Source: Berberis thunbergii (Eukaryota > Streptophyta > Magnoliopsida > Ranunculales > Berberidaceae). From it: 64,000 bases of DNA. Positions 22,182 through 33,233 of the stretch are shown here, in pieces. Under the pieces are notes generated by a model that saw only the letters and a program-made list of their open reading frames with translations, did no database searches and was not told where the DNA came from. The stretch covers positions 62,001 through 126,000 of the forward strand of contig QNQO01010749.1 in NCBI GenBank assembly GCA_003290165.1, written 5' to 3'. The translations under genes and the position numbers were made by a program. Position 1 is the first letter of the stretch. Each line of letters starts with the position of its first letter.

Positions 22182-23860
22182 GAATGGGCCCAAAATCACA
22201 ATCAGAACAGAACTACAATATCCAATGAAGGTGGATGCACTTATATAATGGGGCCCATTAATCCATCACTGTTAAGTTGGGCTCTATGAAACAGTGGTCT
22301 TTCAAAAATCAAACAAACCCTTATGGTTAAAAACAAAATAGGAGATATTGAAGTTTTAGGCTTTTGAGGCCCATTTGATCAGGTTATGTAGGATCTGCAT
22401 TTCATAGCTTTCAATTGTAACCCTTTTTCTGAGGGTTTTGTGTGCATAACAGTGAGCAACAAACAACTATTCATTAATAATGCACCATAGCCTGTTTTTA
22501 GTTCAATGAATCAAGAAGAAAATTCCCTCCCTTCTCCCCCTAGAAAGAAGGGGGAAATGTTATTTGATATATATCCACCAGAAATTAGAAGTACCTACTT
22601 TGGGCCTATAATAAATTCATTAAAATATACCCAATGCATCTTCATAAATACTGGGGAGTTCAAGTGCTGGGCATAAGACAACCCTCAATCCCAAAGCCTA
22701 AACCATCACTACAACAACAAGGTTTTATGGAGGATGACTTTGCAGGACAAAAGTATACTCAAAGAGAGTGAGAATCTTGGGATGGTTCTCTGAAACAAAC
22801 TTGGATGACAAGTAATTCCCATCCAAGCAAAGTTTGTGAAAACTTGAATTCCTATGTGAATGAGGAATCAGATTCCAAAGAGTAGCTAGAGTGAAAGAGT
22901 AGTAAACATACATCACATTTTTCATAAATAGTAACCATGGTTCAAAAGCAAAACCCTTTGCTTTGAGCCTTTTAGAGCATGCCCTTCTTTTTGGGTAACA
23001 AAGATAGATAGTCTAATTTGTAGAGCTAACACAAGTCATGGTAGTAAATTAAAAGAAATCCATCAATGAATGCAGCAATAATAATATTAGATTTAACTTA
23101 GGGACCACCAACAAAGAACAAAACATTTTAACAATTATGGAAATAAAAACTTCTATTTCACAAAAATTTAGTCTCATTGGATTTTGGTAGAAAGAAAAAA
23201 AGAAATTAAATACCCTGACAATGGAGTTTTTGTTCTTTATCAATTTATAAAATGTTTTAGCCAGGTTTGGGACAAGGTTTAAGGTGATGATAGCTCTATG
23301 GTATCTTATTTTTCCTTGATTAATTTAAGCAACAATAGAATTTTAAGTGAAGGGTCTCAAGTATTAAGGAATGAAAGTTTACGTGATATAAATAGATGAA
23401 AGTCGGCCAACGCCAGCCAGGGTTTGAGGCTTGCCATGGCATATTATTATTCCAGGATCCACACAAAAAAAAAAAAACCAGGTTTGCCTTTCAATAATTT
23501 AAACAAAACAAATCCTTAATAAACATAAAAAAATAATGCAAAATACATATGCAATACTAGTTCATCCTAGTTCATAGAACTTTGTATGTCCATCTAGGGA
23601 TTAGGGTTAGTGTCAAAGCATGCAAGCTTGGTCTAATCAATGTGTCTAGACCACATTCCCCATATGGCTAAAAAGTTTCTTTCACCATTAAAATTGTAAA
23701 TGGAGTAAAAGAGCAAGGCAGTTTCTTTATAGACTCCCTTAACTTCTACAAGTTCAAGTCCCATAGTAAATGCATTCTTATATCTTGCTCTTCACTCTCC
23801 ACTCTTCACTCTTCACTCTTCAGTCTTCTCTCACTTTGTTCCTTTTCAATCCAAATGGTG
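22182..23860. other. Intergenic stretch upstream of the microRNA-like hairpin
   Basis: No coding similarity is seen. ORFs at 22725-22925 and 23049-23243 are short and featureless. A pyrimidine-rich CTCTTCACTCTCCACTCTTC-type tract at 23785-23835 and a TTTATAG box at 23726-23732 could be leader and promoter of the hairpin transcript. Confidence 0.45.
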
Positions 23861-23864
23861 GTAA

Positions 23865-23992
23865 AGAAAATAGCAGAAATGGGGGTTCCTTCCAGCCCAA
23901 AACAGTTTTTGATGATCATGCATGATCACTTGTTTTGGACTGAAGGGAGCTCCTACTTCTTCTTTTTTCATCAATTCTGATCCTTTAGAAGA
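23865..23992 (+). ncRNA. MIR319: miR319/miR159-like precursor hairpin
   Basis: The 3' arm contains TTTGGACTGAAGGGAGCTCC followed by T (23934-23954), which matches the conserved miR319 sequence; miR159 differs at the ACTG/ATTG position. The 5' arm GGGGGTTCCTTCCAGCCCAA then AACAG (23881-23905) pairs with it, with a few G-U pairs and bulges. Pairing continues outward through GCAGAAAT with ACTTCTTC. The loop is only about 25 nt, whereas typical MIR319 precursors have a long upper stem. miR319 targets TCP mRNAs (leaf growth) and miR159 targets GAMYB mRNAs. This may be a compact MIR319 paralogue. Folding was done by eye. Confidence 0.75.
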
Positions 23993-25762
23993 TGATGGTA
24001 AGTTGTTGTGTTGTTCCTTTTTTTTATGAGTTACAATGTCAAAATAACCTGGTTAAGTGTGGGGATTTGTAGTTCATTATCAAATTTAAGTAGGTTTGAT
24101 GTTTTTTTAGTATATGATTTTCTGATCTAGATGATATTGATCGCGACCAAATGAATGAATTCAACTTTAGAGTTTATTTGTACATATATACTCATCTATA
24201 GTCATTGTGTACAAGTATATAACATTTATTTGTTTTGAACATATGAATCTTAAAAATATATAGTTGTAGCTATCTTACGAGTTGTAACTATCTAGTATCA
24301 ACAAGATGCACAACCAAACTTTAGTCCTTAAAAAAATTTGCTGCAAAATGTTAGATAACAAAGGGTAAATACTATACAGCATTTTTCTCTTTTTTTTTTT
24401 TTTTAATTCTTCCCGTCGCGGCATATACCCTGGAATATACTTACTTTCATCGAACACTTTATGGAATTGGTGATTCAGAAATTCATTGTTATAAGATGGC
24501 AATTTGTTCTGTAAATTGAGTTAAAAAAATTGAAAAGGGAGTTGCTCTACTGTATCCGACTGTTTGGCTCGATGCCGCCCCCAACTTTATTTTTTAGATT
24601 TAGCTATTAAAAATTGCTTAGTGTATCCATCTACATTTTATTAATTCTAAAATTACTCTAATTAATTACCAACAAAGAAGAGTACTCGTGTTGTTGATTA
24701 GGGATTTTGTAGAAATGATTCCAATATATAATGAATTTTTGAATGTAGGGTTTTTTTGGTTTTAAATACAATTTTTCGAATTTGTTATAATAGTTGCAAG
24801 GATTTTTTAAATTGATGCACTTAAATATTTATTTATTTTTTATACATATATTGATGAATATATTGTACCATTTTGCCCTTTAAGTTAGATGCATAGAGAA
24901 TAGAGAATTTATTTGCAATGTGATTTTAGAAGATTTTTAAAGACGTATTTCTATTACACAACCTACCATAGTGTTTACTATTTATTATACAATATGTGAT
25001 GATGGTTAGTGTATCTATGTTTTTACGGAATTTTTGAAAGTTAAGAATCTGTGATTGATATTTAGTTTTGTCAATACATTTACTTTTATTATTTAATCAA
25101 GAATACATTAATGCTTATAAACGAGAAAATTCAATCACCAAATGATTTTTATTGATAAAAAAAAATAAGTTTGTGTTATATATTTTAGGTTTATGCAACA
25201 AAATCGAACCATCCCAAAATACCGGTGCAATCGAACCAAATAATTGGGTAAACGTTGCAACTTCAAATGAAAATATCAATACTGTGCCTAACTGATGAGG
25301 AGCTGATAACTGGATGATTACGCTTACTACATCCTCTTCCTTCCTCATCATCTAGCAACAGAAGCAATGTACATAAAACAAGGTGCCACTATACTTAACG
25401 AACATTAAAAATATACACAGACCAATGATTTAATAAAAGAGGACTGAAAGCATTAAACCACTACAATATTCTCACGAAAATGGTTTTAATGCACAAAACT
25501 GAAAGCAAATCTCAAAACATAAAGTTTTTGTCCCAACAAATCACTAATCTTGGATGGACATGGAAACAATATCTCCAAATCCTCATGGTTTGTTAAGAAA
25601 TAATTTTGAAAATTATGTTTATATAAATTTTACTAGTCTGAATTTGTCGCCCCTATGGTTAATCAGGTTCGCAGGGTCTTGCAATCTTGGATGTTAGATT
25701 ATTTAGATCATCTAACTATGGTTAAATAACTCAATTCTAAGAATCCAAGATTTTTAGGAAAC
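23993..25762. other. Intergenic AT-rich stretch
   Basis: No gene is recognised. At 24275-24520 the minus strand reads 'LPSYNNEFLNHQFHKVFDES' then 'KYIPGYMPRREE', followed by 16 A, which could be a tiny retroposed tail. No target duplication was seen. Confidence 0.4.
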
Positions 25763-26340
25763 TGATGCGTCCAAATTCGTCTTTGCTGATCTTGAACCTG
25801 TAAAATGAACAACGGTGAGCCAGAGACCACCGTTGTGGTGGCTGAAGGCACTCTGATGCTTAAGTCAACGACAGTGCAAGGAAGAATATAACCTAGATGA
25901 AATTAGCAATGTGTATGTGTACCTTTCTTCTTCCCGTTATTCACTTTTTATAGCGAGTATTCTCTTCTCAACTGTCCTTGCAAGGGCGTAATGGAGTAAG
26001 GAGATCTCGTCAAGAATCTTACTTATACATAACCGAGTCTCTTTGGCATGTGGCTTTGTTTAGGACCCAATATTTGATTGGATGAAGAGTCGATTGGTGT
26101 GAATGAATCCCAAGCCTGCAATAGTTCAGAGATCTGTGTTCGGGCCTTATTGTCCTGGGCCAAGCTTCAAGACCCATGTCGCTTGGGCTGGTATGACTTT
26201 GACTTGGATGTCTGACTTACGGGGCTGAACAGTGTTTCAAGAATAGGCCCGCTTGGAGCCATGTTGAAATTTTTCTCGTGTTAGGATTGACCTATGTCAC
26301 ATGTACGGTTACAATTGCATGACTGATTGACGTCTCATGA
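25763..26340 (-). mobile_element. Diverged gypsy LTR, probable solo LTR
   Basis: It begins TGATGCGTCC and shares 'GAGCCAGAGACCACCGTTGTG' (split here for length: GTGAGCCAGAGACCACC plus GTTGTGGTGG) and 'ACTC.GATGCT.AAGTCA' with the LTR at 5438-6116, in the same orientation. No internal region is attached on either side. The right edge near 'GACGTCTCA' is approximate and no target duplication was found. Confidence 0.5.
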
Positions 26341-26966
26341 GAAGCTAATCTAAAAATAATTCTTAATATCATGACCCACTTTTCTTCCATTTTTTCTTTA
26401 TACTTCCTTCGTCTATTCTTTTTATGTAAAATCTATTCTCCACATAAAATCTACGAAGTTTACAAACTCTATAGAAAAAGCAACACAACTACTATCAAAC
26501 TTTATAGAAAACCTAGCGCACAAAGGTAACACAAAATTCTACGATTTAGGTGAAAATTGAACCATCAATTCGTTTTCAACCCTATCTCAAGATGATATAC
26601 ACTTCATGTCTTTGTCCATGTTTAAGAAACTTCTACCATTATATCAGCTCATCAAATTAAACAACTTTTGATTAAATTTTTCTTTTAACACATTCAAGGA
26701 CTTTTCATCGTTTTTTTTTTTTTAATAATTTCTCAAACAAGATCTAAACACAAAACTTTCTAGCCCTTACATCTTCATCAAAAGTCTACATACCTAATCA
26801 TCTCACTTTATCTCAAATACTTAATTTATCCACCACAACCTTATCAATCACTAGATTCTTCTTTCATTCCATAAACCAAAAATAATTCACCCAATTTTTT
26901 ACAAAATTTCCCAAACAAAGTTCTAAAAACCAAACCCCCCAATTCCCAACTTCCAAGTTGGAGTCT

Positions 26967-26975
26967 TTTTATAGG
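26967..26975 (+). promoter_or_regulatory. Candidate TATA box of HY5
   Basis: TTTTATAGG lies about 260 bp before the HY5 start codon. Between them is a C-rich leader with two ACGT cores (27007 and 27061 areas, CCCACGTTCC and CCACGTTCAC). ACGT is the core bound by bZIP factors including HY5 itself, so feedback is possible but unproven. Confidence 0.4.
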
Positions 26976-27235
26976 TTTAGCCAACCATCAGCTACTGACA
27001 GCCCACGTTCCACTCCTCAACACCTTTGGATCCACCCATCCCATCATGGCTCCAATTCCTCCACGTTCACCTCCTTTCCACCGTCTGATCTTCTCTCATC
27101 CAACGGTCCCTGTACACCCCAAAACACCTCCTTTACAACATTTTAACCCGCTCTTTTTCTTCTCTTCCTCTCTCAACTCTATTGAACTCCACCAAAAGAT
27201 CTCGATTGCTTATGTGAATCTCTCAATATTCTTCG

Positions 27236-29832
27236 ATGATGCAGCAACAGCAGACGAGTTCTTTCGCGCTGCCTTCGAGCAGTGAGATATCTTCCAGCTC
27301 TGTTCGTCAGCTTGAAATCAAAGATGGTAAGCTTTGTGTTTCTTTGAACATTGTCAAGTTTGTTCTTTGGGTTTTGAAGGTCTCGTGTTTATGTCAAATG
27401 GGTTTGTGTTAATTACTTGAAAACAATACAAATTTCGATGAAAACTGTGGAAAATACTCTGTTTTTTTCATTCTATCATTCTGTGTAAAAATTTCAGATG
27501 TTTTGTTCACGTTTTTGAATTTTTTCGTTCAATGGGTTTCATTGATGCAAAGATTTCTCAATGGGTTTGTGATTTCATCTCCAAATTTGTATAAATTTAA
27601 TAGAAATCTGAGCCTACAAGACACTCTGTTTTTTCTTTTTCTCTGTGCAAATTTGAGACACTATTGTGCTAATTTTTGAAATTTTTGATTTGATGGGGTT
27701 GATGAATGCGAAGTTTTCTGATCTGGGTTTGTGTTAGATTTCTTTAAAACCTACAAAAAAATCACTAATTTCGCTCTTCTATTCAAGTTCCAACTCTGTT
27801 TTATTATTTTAAAGGGATGGAGAGTGATGAAGAGATAAGGAGAGTGCCTGAACTGGGCAGTGAAGGGACTGGCGCATTGATATCGGGTCTAGATGGTGGT
27901 CCAGACCGGGTTCAGGCATCAACAGAGGCGGCTCAGAGGAAGAGAGGGAGAAGTCCAGCTGATAAAGAGAACAAACGCTTGAAGAGGTGAGTAAAGAGGT
28001 CAAAAGGTCTAAATTTTTATTATTAATAGCAAATTTATGGCATTTATGTAATTTATTTGGAATTAATACATTGTTTTTTTTTTTATTGTGGATGAAAGGT
28101 TGTTGAGGAACAGAGTTTCAGCACAACAAGCAAGGGAGAGGAAGAAGGCATACTTGAATGAGTTGGAGGTGAGAGTGAAGGATTTGGAGAAGAAAAACTC
28201 TGAGCTTGATGAGAGACTCTCCACATTGCAAAATGAGAATCAGATGCTTAGACATGTATGTATTATTATGCCTTTGCCTTACCTATGCACCGTTGTTATC
28301 ATGGCTTGAAATTTGATAGGTTCATTACATACATTGCCCGTCTTCTTCATCATTTAGGATATTAGGGTATTGGACTATTGGTATTGTTATTGCTATTTGT
28401 TCATGTACCTTTATTGATTCGTATATTGTTTAAAATAGGGTTGTCTATGGGTAGATTCCATTTTTGGTTGTGAAAGGTATTGGAATTGACATTATTTGTT
28501 CAATTCGTTTCTAGTTTTTAGAGGTTTTAGGTCTCAACTCAAGCTTTTTGGAATCAGAACCAGAATGGTTTTACTCATGTCTGTGTTTCGAATAGGGAAC
28601 ACTCATCACGTCTATGAGCATCCACAATAGTGGCATTACACTAGGGCGATTTAGAAGAAATGAACTTATTGCACCTTCGGACTAACTGGCAGTGCTTTGA
28701 GCTAATAGCAGTCCAGTTTTGGGCTTGTATTTTTACTAGGGGTTCCTAAACTATGAGTGAAGATATTCGCCTTGTACGCCTATTATAAAGTATTTTCATG
28801 GTATGTGAATAATGTGATTAAATATGGTTACATATGTGCCATGCCGTGCCGTGCTTGTATGTGCTTACAAACAAAGATGATCACTATAGGTTGATGTGTA
28901 AAGGTCAGAAAACCTTATCATCACGCATTCCTTCTTTTTGGTCGTTTTTCAAATTCTGAAGCTAACCTTGGAATGTGATGGACCACATACCATACAGGGG
29001 ATGACTTTTTCTAGAAAATGAGAACTTTTTTTTAGGTGCACATTTTTAGAACATATGCATTTAACTTGGATCGTAAGGCAGGAAACCATCCTTGTACGAT
29101 GTAATAAATTGAACTTGCTTACCTTAAGCATAAACCTATTGGTAATTGTTTCCAGAGCAAAATGGAGATATAGACTTGAGTGACACAATATCATCAGAAA
29201 GTCATGAGTTAAGTTACACTTTGATTGGGATGCTCCACTAGTTAGGTTATGTTTAGTCTACTTTCATAAAAACTGACTCAGGCGGGCCTTAATAGCCATC
29301 CAACCCTTTGTTTCTCCAAAACAGTGATCATTGGCGTTGGATCTAGACGAATTGAATGAATAGCTGCCCCCACCCTTTACTTCTACCAAATATTGATCAT
29401 CTCCGTCAAATGTTGATGAAATGAATGGTAGTAAGAGTGTAGCACTTCAATAACAATCCAACAAAAGTCTAGTCAATGGGATAGACCATAGACTTTGGAT
29501 TCTATCATTACTTTCAGCTTAGCATTAAGGACATAATTTTGTTCAGTTTAGGGTCTTGGTCCCAAGACCACATTATTCCTGGTCTAGTCGTGTACTTCAC
29601 CAGTGGTCCTAAATCTATAAGTAACACTCTTCACTGATGTCTTATTATCCTATTTTTGTGACATGAAACCGATTTTGGCTGAGAGGTGCTTTCATGCTTG
29701 CATTCTGAACCATCTCTAAAATCTTGTGGAACTTGTTGTAGTATATAAACTTTTGCTTTCTTTGTTATTCTGCAGATACTGAAGAACACGACTGCAAGCA
29801 GGAGAGGAGGCAGCAGTGCTAATGGAGAGTGA
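27236..29832 (+). CDS. HY5: HY5 bZIP transcription factor
   Basis: HY5 promotes light-driven development by binding ACGT-containing promoters; COP1 targets it for degradation in the dark. Exons are 27236-27326, 27815-27986, 28099-28255 and 29776-29832, all GT-AG, with joins in phase, giving 158 residues (Arabidopsis HY5 has 168). The Ser-rich N-terminus is followed by the COP1-binding motif '[12 protein letters not shown]' (residues 33-44) with its VP pair at 41-42. '[19 protein letters not shown]' leads into the basic region '[14 protein letters not shown]' (N92 and R100 at the N-x7-R positions). Zipper leucines are at 110, 117, 124, 131 and 138. The C-terminus '[17 protein letters not shown]' is typical. 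Two adjacent ATGs start the frame; the first was taken. The four-exon layout, '[16 protein letters not shown]' and the 'LKN.T' tail separate HY5 from HYH. No lesion seen. Confidence 0.96.
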
Positions 29833-30019
29833 TCGTTTTGAGGGACAGAGTATGTGAAAATATGAGATAGAGTGCTGTAGAGATCCTTGTTTTTTTACCT
29901 TTGCCCCCTTTTTCCTCTTGGCTGGTGCGAAACTGCTAATGAGATTATTTTGTTTTTTTTTGTTTGCCATTGGGGGTAATCAGAGATGTGAAATAGGTCT
30001 ATTTACATGAAAATTCAAT

Positions 30020-30025
30020 AATAAA
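30020..30025 (+). terminator. HY5 polyadenylation signal (AATAAA)
   Basis: AATAAA lies 188 bp after the HY5 stop codon, followed by T-rich sequence. Its place fits the near-upstream element of a plant 3' end. Confidence 0.5.
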
Positions 30026-30059
30026 AACAATGTGAAATATTTAGATTACCATTTAGAGT

Positions 30060-33000
30060 GTTAAATTGGAGTTGTGTATTTTATCTTTAAAGGATAGTTG
30101 TTCTGCGTACAATCTTGGATTATAAATTGGAGTTGTGTATTTTATCGTTATGTCCAAATGAAAACTTCATCTAAACTCTGCAAAAGCAACTTAGTTTGAT
30201 GCATTTTAACTGCTAAAGATAATACATTAACACCCCAAAACAATTTAAATTACAAAGCATGTTTTGCTTTCTCAATGAAACATGGCAGAACAAACAGTTT
30301 GCAACAATATGCAAATAAGGATTATAAAAGCAGCAGCCATTGATAGAGTGGATGATGAGTGCTGAAATAGTCTGCTTTGCATTCCATACATGCCATAGTT
30401 TCTAGTAATATAGTAAAGTGTATCGGCATATGCTTCCTTGCAAACTTATTAAAGACATATGATGCCTCTTCATTGTCAACTAACCAACTGACGATGATCC
30501 CACTGTTTTGAGTAACGCAACATCGTGTGGAGTATTTACCAGATTATCGATGAGAATGATGTAATCTGTGAAGGAATTATCTTTGACCTAAAAGGAAAAA
30601 GTCCAAAACCAAAAGGTTTCGTAAGAGAACTTCAGTGTTGTAGAATGGCTCAGAGTTTAATGGAACAAGACTGCTTAGCTTGGCTTTGAGAGACCACACC
30701 GCCACTTCCCCGATACTGCCATTTGCTTCACTTCTACTCCCTATTCTTAATTTCTAAAAAAAATTGTTTATAGACCCTGCATTTAACTGAATGCAAGTAA
30801 AACATAATTAGATTAATATCGATTCAATGCAACATGCTAAAATGATCCAAATAAGCTTTAACTTTCATGACATAAGGCCATCTATTTTTCTTGGTTTACA
30901 AATCACTTTTTGGATCAAGTATACGGTCAACCAAATCAAGCTCAATCACTATATTAGACATGAACTAGGGAAGAGATTAAGATCAAGATGAATGGAAAAG
31001 ATATTTAGATGATTATTTCTTGTACTATATTATACATGAACTAGGATCCGATGACAGTTTTTCATCTGCGCATATAGTTTACTCGGTGATTACTCCCCGA
31101 GTACTTGGTAACAGCCATTTGAAAGTGTTTTAAAAACCGAGATTCGGTCACATTTACTTGATTTGCATTACTTGGTCTATTTACCAAGTAAATAAAAAAA
31201 AAAAAAAAAAAGAACTCTGCCAAATTCGACGCGGTATCCACCAAGTAATTCGGTTCAACTCGGTCTCAGCCGAGTAACTAGACTCAACTTGGTTGGGCTT
31301 TTATTTTTATAATTTTCTTTGTATGTTTTTCACTTTTTTTTTCTTTTTACTTTTAGCTTATGTTACGTAGTAAGCTAATTATATTTGACAATTTATGATA
31401 TTTCTATTACTTTGTAGCTAGCATAATTTTATTTTGACAATAGTGTGACATTCATTTATATTTTGATAAGTATTAAAATATTTAAATTTTTTATATTCAT
31501 TGGGCTAACTTAAGTATTCCTAGGTGTAAATATATAAAATTATTATCGGATTTAATCGTCCAAGTTTTGCCGATATCTTCTCAAGTATTGGGTAAACTCA
31601 CTACTCGCTCCTCGAGCGAATCGTTACGAGTATGGTATATACTACCCACATATATTGCACCCACTTATTTCAAACAATTTGATTTTTTTTAATGAGAAAA
31701 AATTATGATCCATTTGAAAATTAATTGTGCTTATTCGCTAGGGGTGTTTTTTTTTTTTTTTTTCCATTCTTCAGCTGAAATACTTTCTTTTTCTCTTTTG
31801 AATGGAGGGATATCCCCAAGCCCTGACAGGGCTCAAGACTATACCTACTACGGCTGCGTCATCGAAGAACAACAATGTTAGCTTTCTTTCTTAGAGAATC
31901 GACCAATCCAATTCCATGTTTGTTTTGCATCATACACATATGCAGAGGGGAAAATGTGAGATTACTCAGCAACAACTAAAAGTACCTTAAAATGGATTTG
32001 CCAAAGGCAGAATCATTTGGCAGAATGAGTCCTCAGAAATACAATCTTATTCCAACAAGTCCACAGAATTAGTATCAAATAGAACTATCGCATTCAAAAA
32101 GAATGCATGGTAATGTTGGGTAAATCCAAGTGCTCATCATCACCTATGAGTCCAACCAAAACCTCATCCTACTCCAAGACCTCCAGATCAAATTAAACCC
32201 TTAAACCAGAAGAAAAGTTCTTCATCCCTATTTTCTGGAACACACCCATCTTCATCATATCTAGAGATAATCGCAATATACACAAGTGAAAGTCTCCTGG
32301 GGATAGCCTCATCGCTTCCATCACACCAAGTGAAGTTCATACGCAACACTAACGTTCGAACAAACAACAGTTTCTTAACATGCAAAACTCATCAATTTGT
32401 CCATGCTATAGGGAAATATGATATGAAAAAGAATTGCATTTACTAATCAGCCAATCTTCTATCAATTGCTCAATCCCTCAAAAGGGAATGCCAAGTATGT
32501 CATAAGCAATTACAGGCTTATTTTCAGAATCCATAAAATCAGAGGATGAAAACCCTCAAAATCAAAGAATCAAAATAATAGCTTAATCCAACAACAAATA
32601 CATCAGAGCATAAAATCATTCCGAAAAAACTGCAGTACCCACTAATAAAAATACCAATAAACAACCGACAATACTTTGCATTCAATCAATAATCAAAAGG
32701 AACAAAGATAGGGAAGAAGTACCTTCAATGGAGGACATCAAAAAAGAATTCAAAACTTGTTACAGAGAATTGATTGTAGAAAGAATGGCGAGAAACTGGG
32801 TCAGAAATGTTTTCGAAAGTAAAAAGTGGGTATATTTTTTGTTAGGATTATTACCACTCTCTTTAGTAAAGATGCCTCCAATTGTACACCTGAAAATTTT
32901 GGAATTCTCTTATGCAGAAAGTAATATTTACCTTTTCTGCAGAAATCAACATACAGTGAAGAAGACAGAAGCACAGACAAACTCATGAAACGTCAAATAC

Positions 33001-33230
33001 TTGATCAAAGCTCAAGTCTTTGCTTCTCAAATGCAAAATCTTGAAGTATTCAAAAAAATTTGCATTTCGCCACATCTTTGGCTGCACTTGTACCCACGTA
33101 AAAATTGCTCTTGGTGAGAAAAATATCTGACAATATATGCTATCTACAAGTAAAAAAGGAGAGAAAATACTGTACAACTCCGACTCTCGGAGGCCATTTT
33201 CCTAATATTTTGGTGTGGGGAGAAGTTAAT
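30060..33230. other. Intergenic stretch between HY5 and SNAP50
   Basis: No gene recognised. 31070-31640 has repeated 'ACTCGG'/'CCGAGTA' motifs in both orientations around a poly(A) run and resembles a hAT-like nonautonomous element. A poly(T) tract is at 31748-31763. The right end should hold the 3' UTR of the minus-strand SNAP50 gene. Confidence 0.4.
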
Positions 33231-33233
33231 TCA

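Noticed and set aside
23881..23900. 5' arm GGGGGTTCC considered as miR395-like
   Set aside because: The match to miR395 is short; the arm is explained as the partner of the miR319-like strand.
32188..32385. ORF with 'WCDGSDEAIP' considered as an exon
   Set aside because: No splice context or homologous partner; likely chance.
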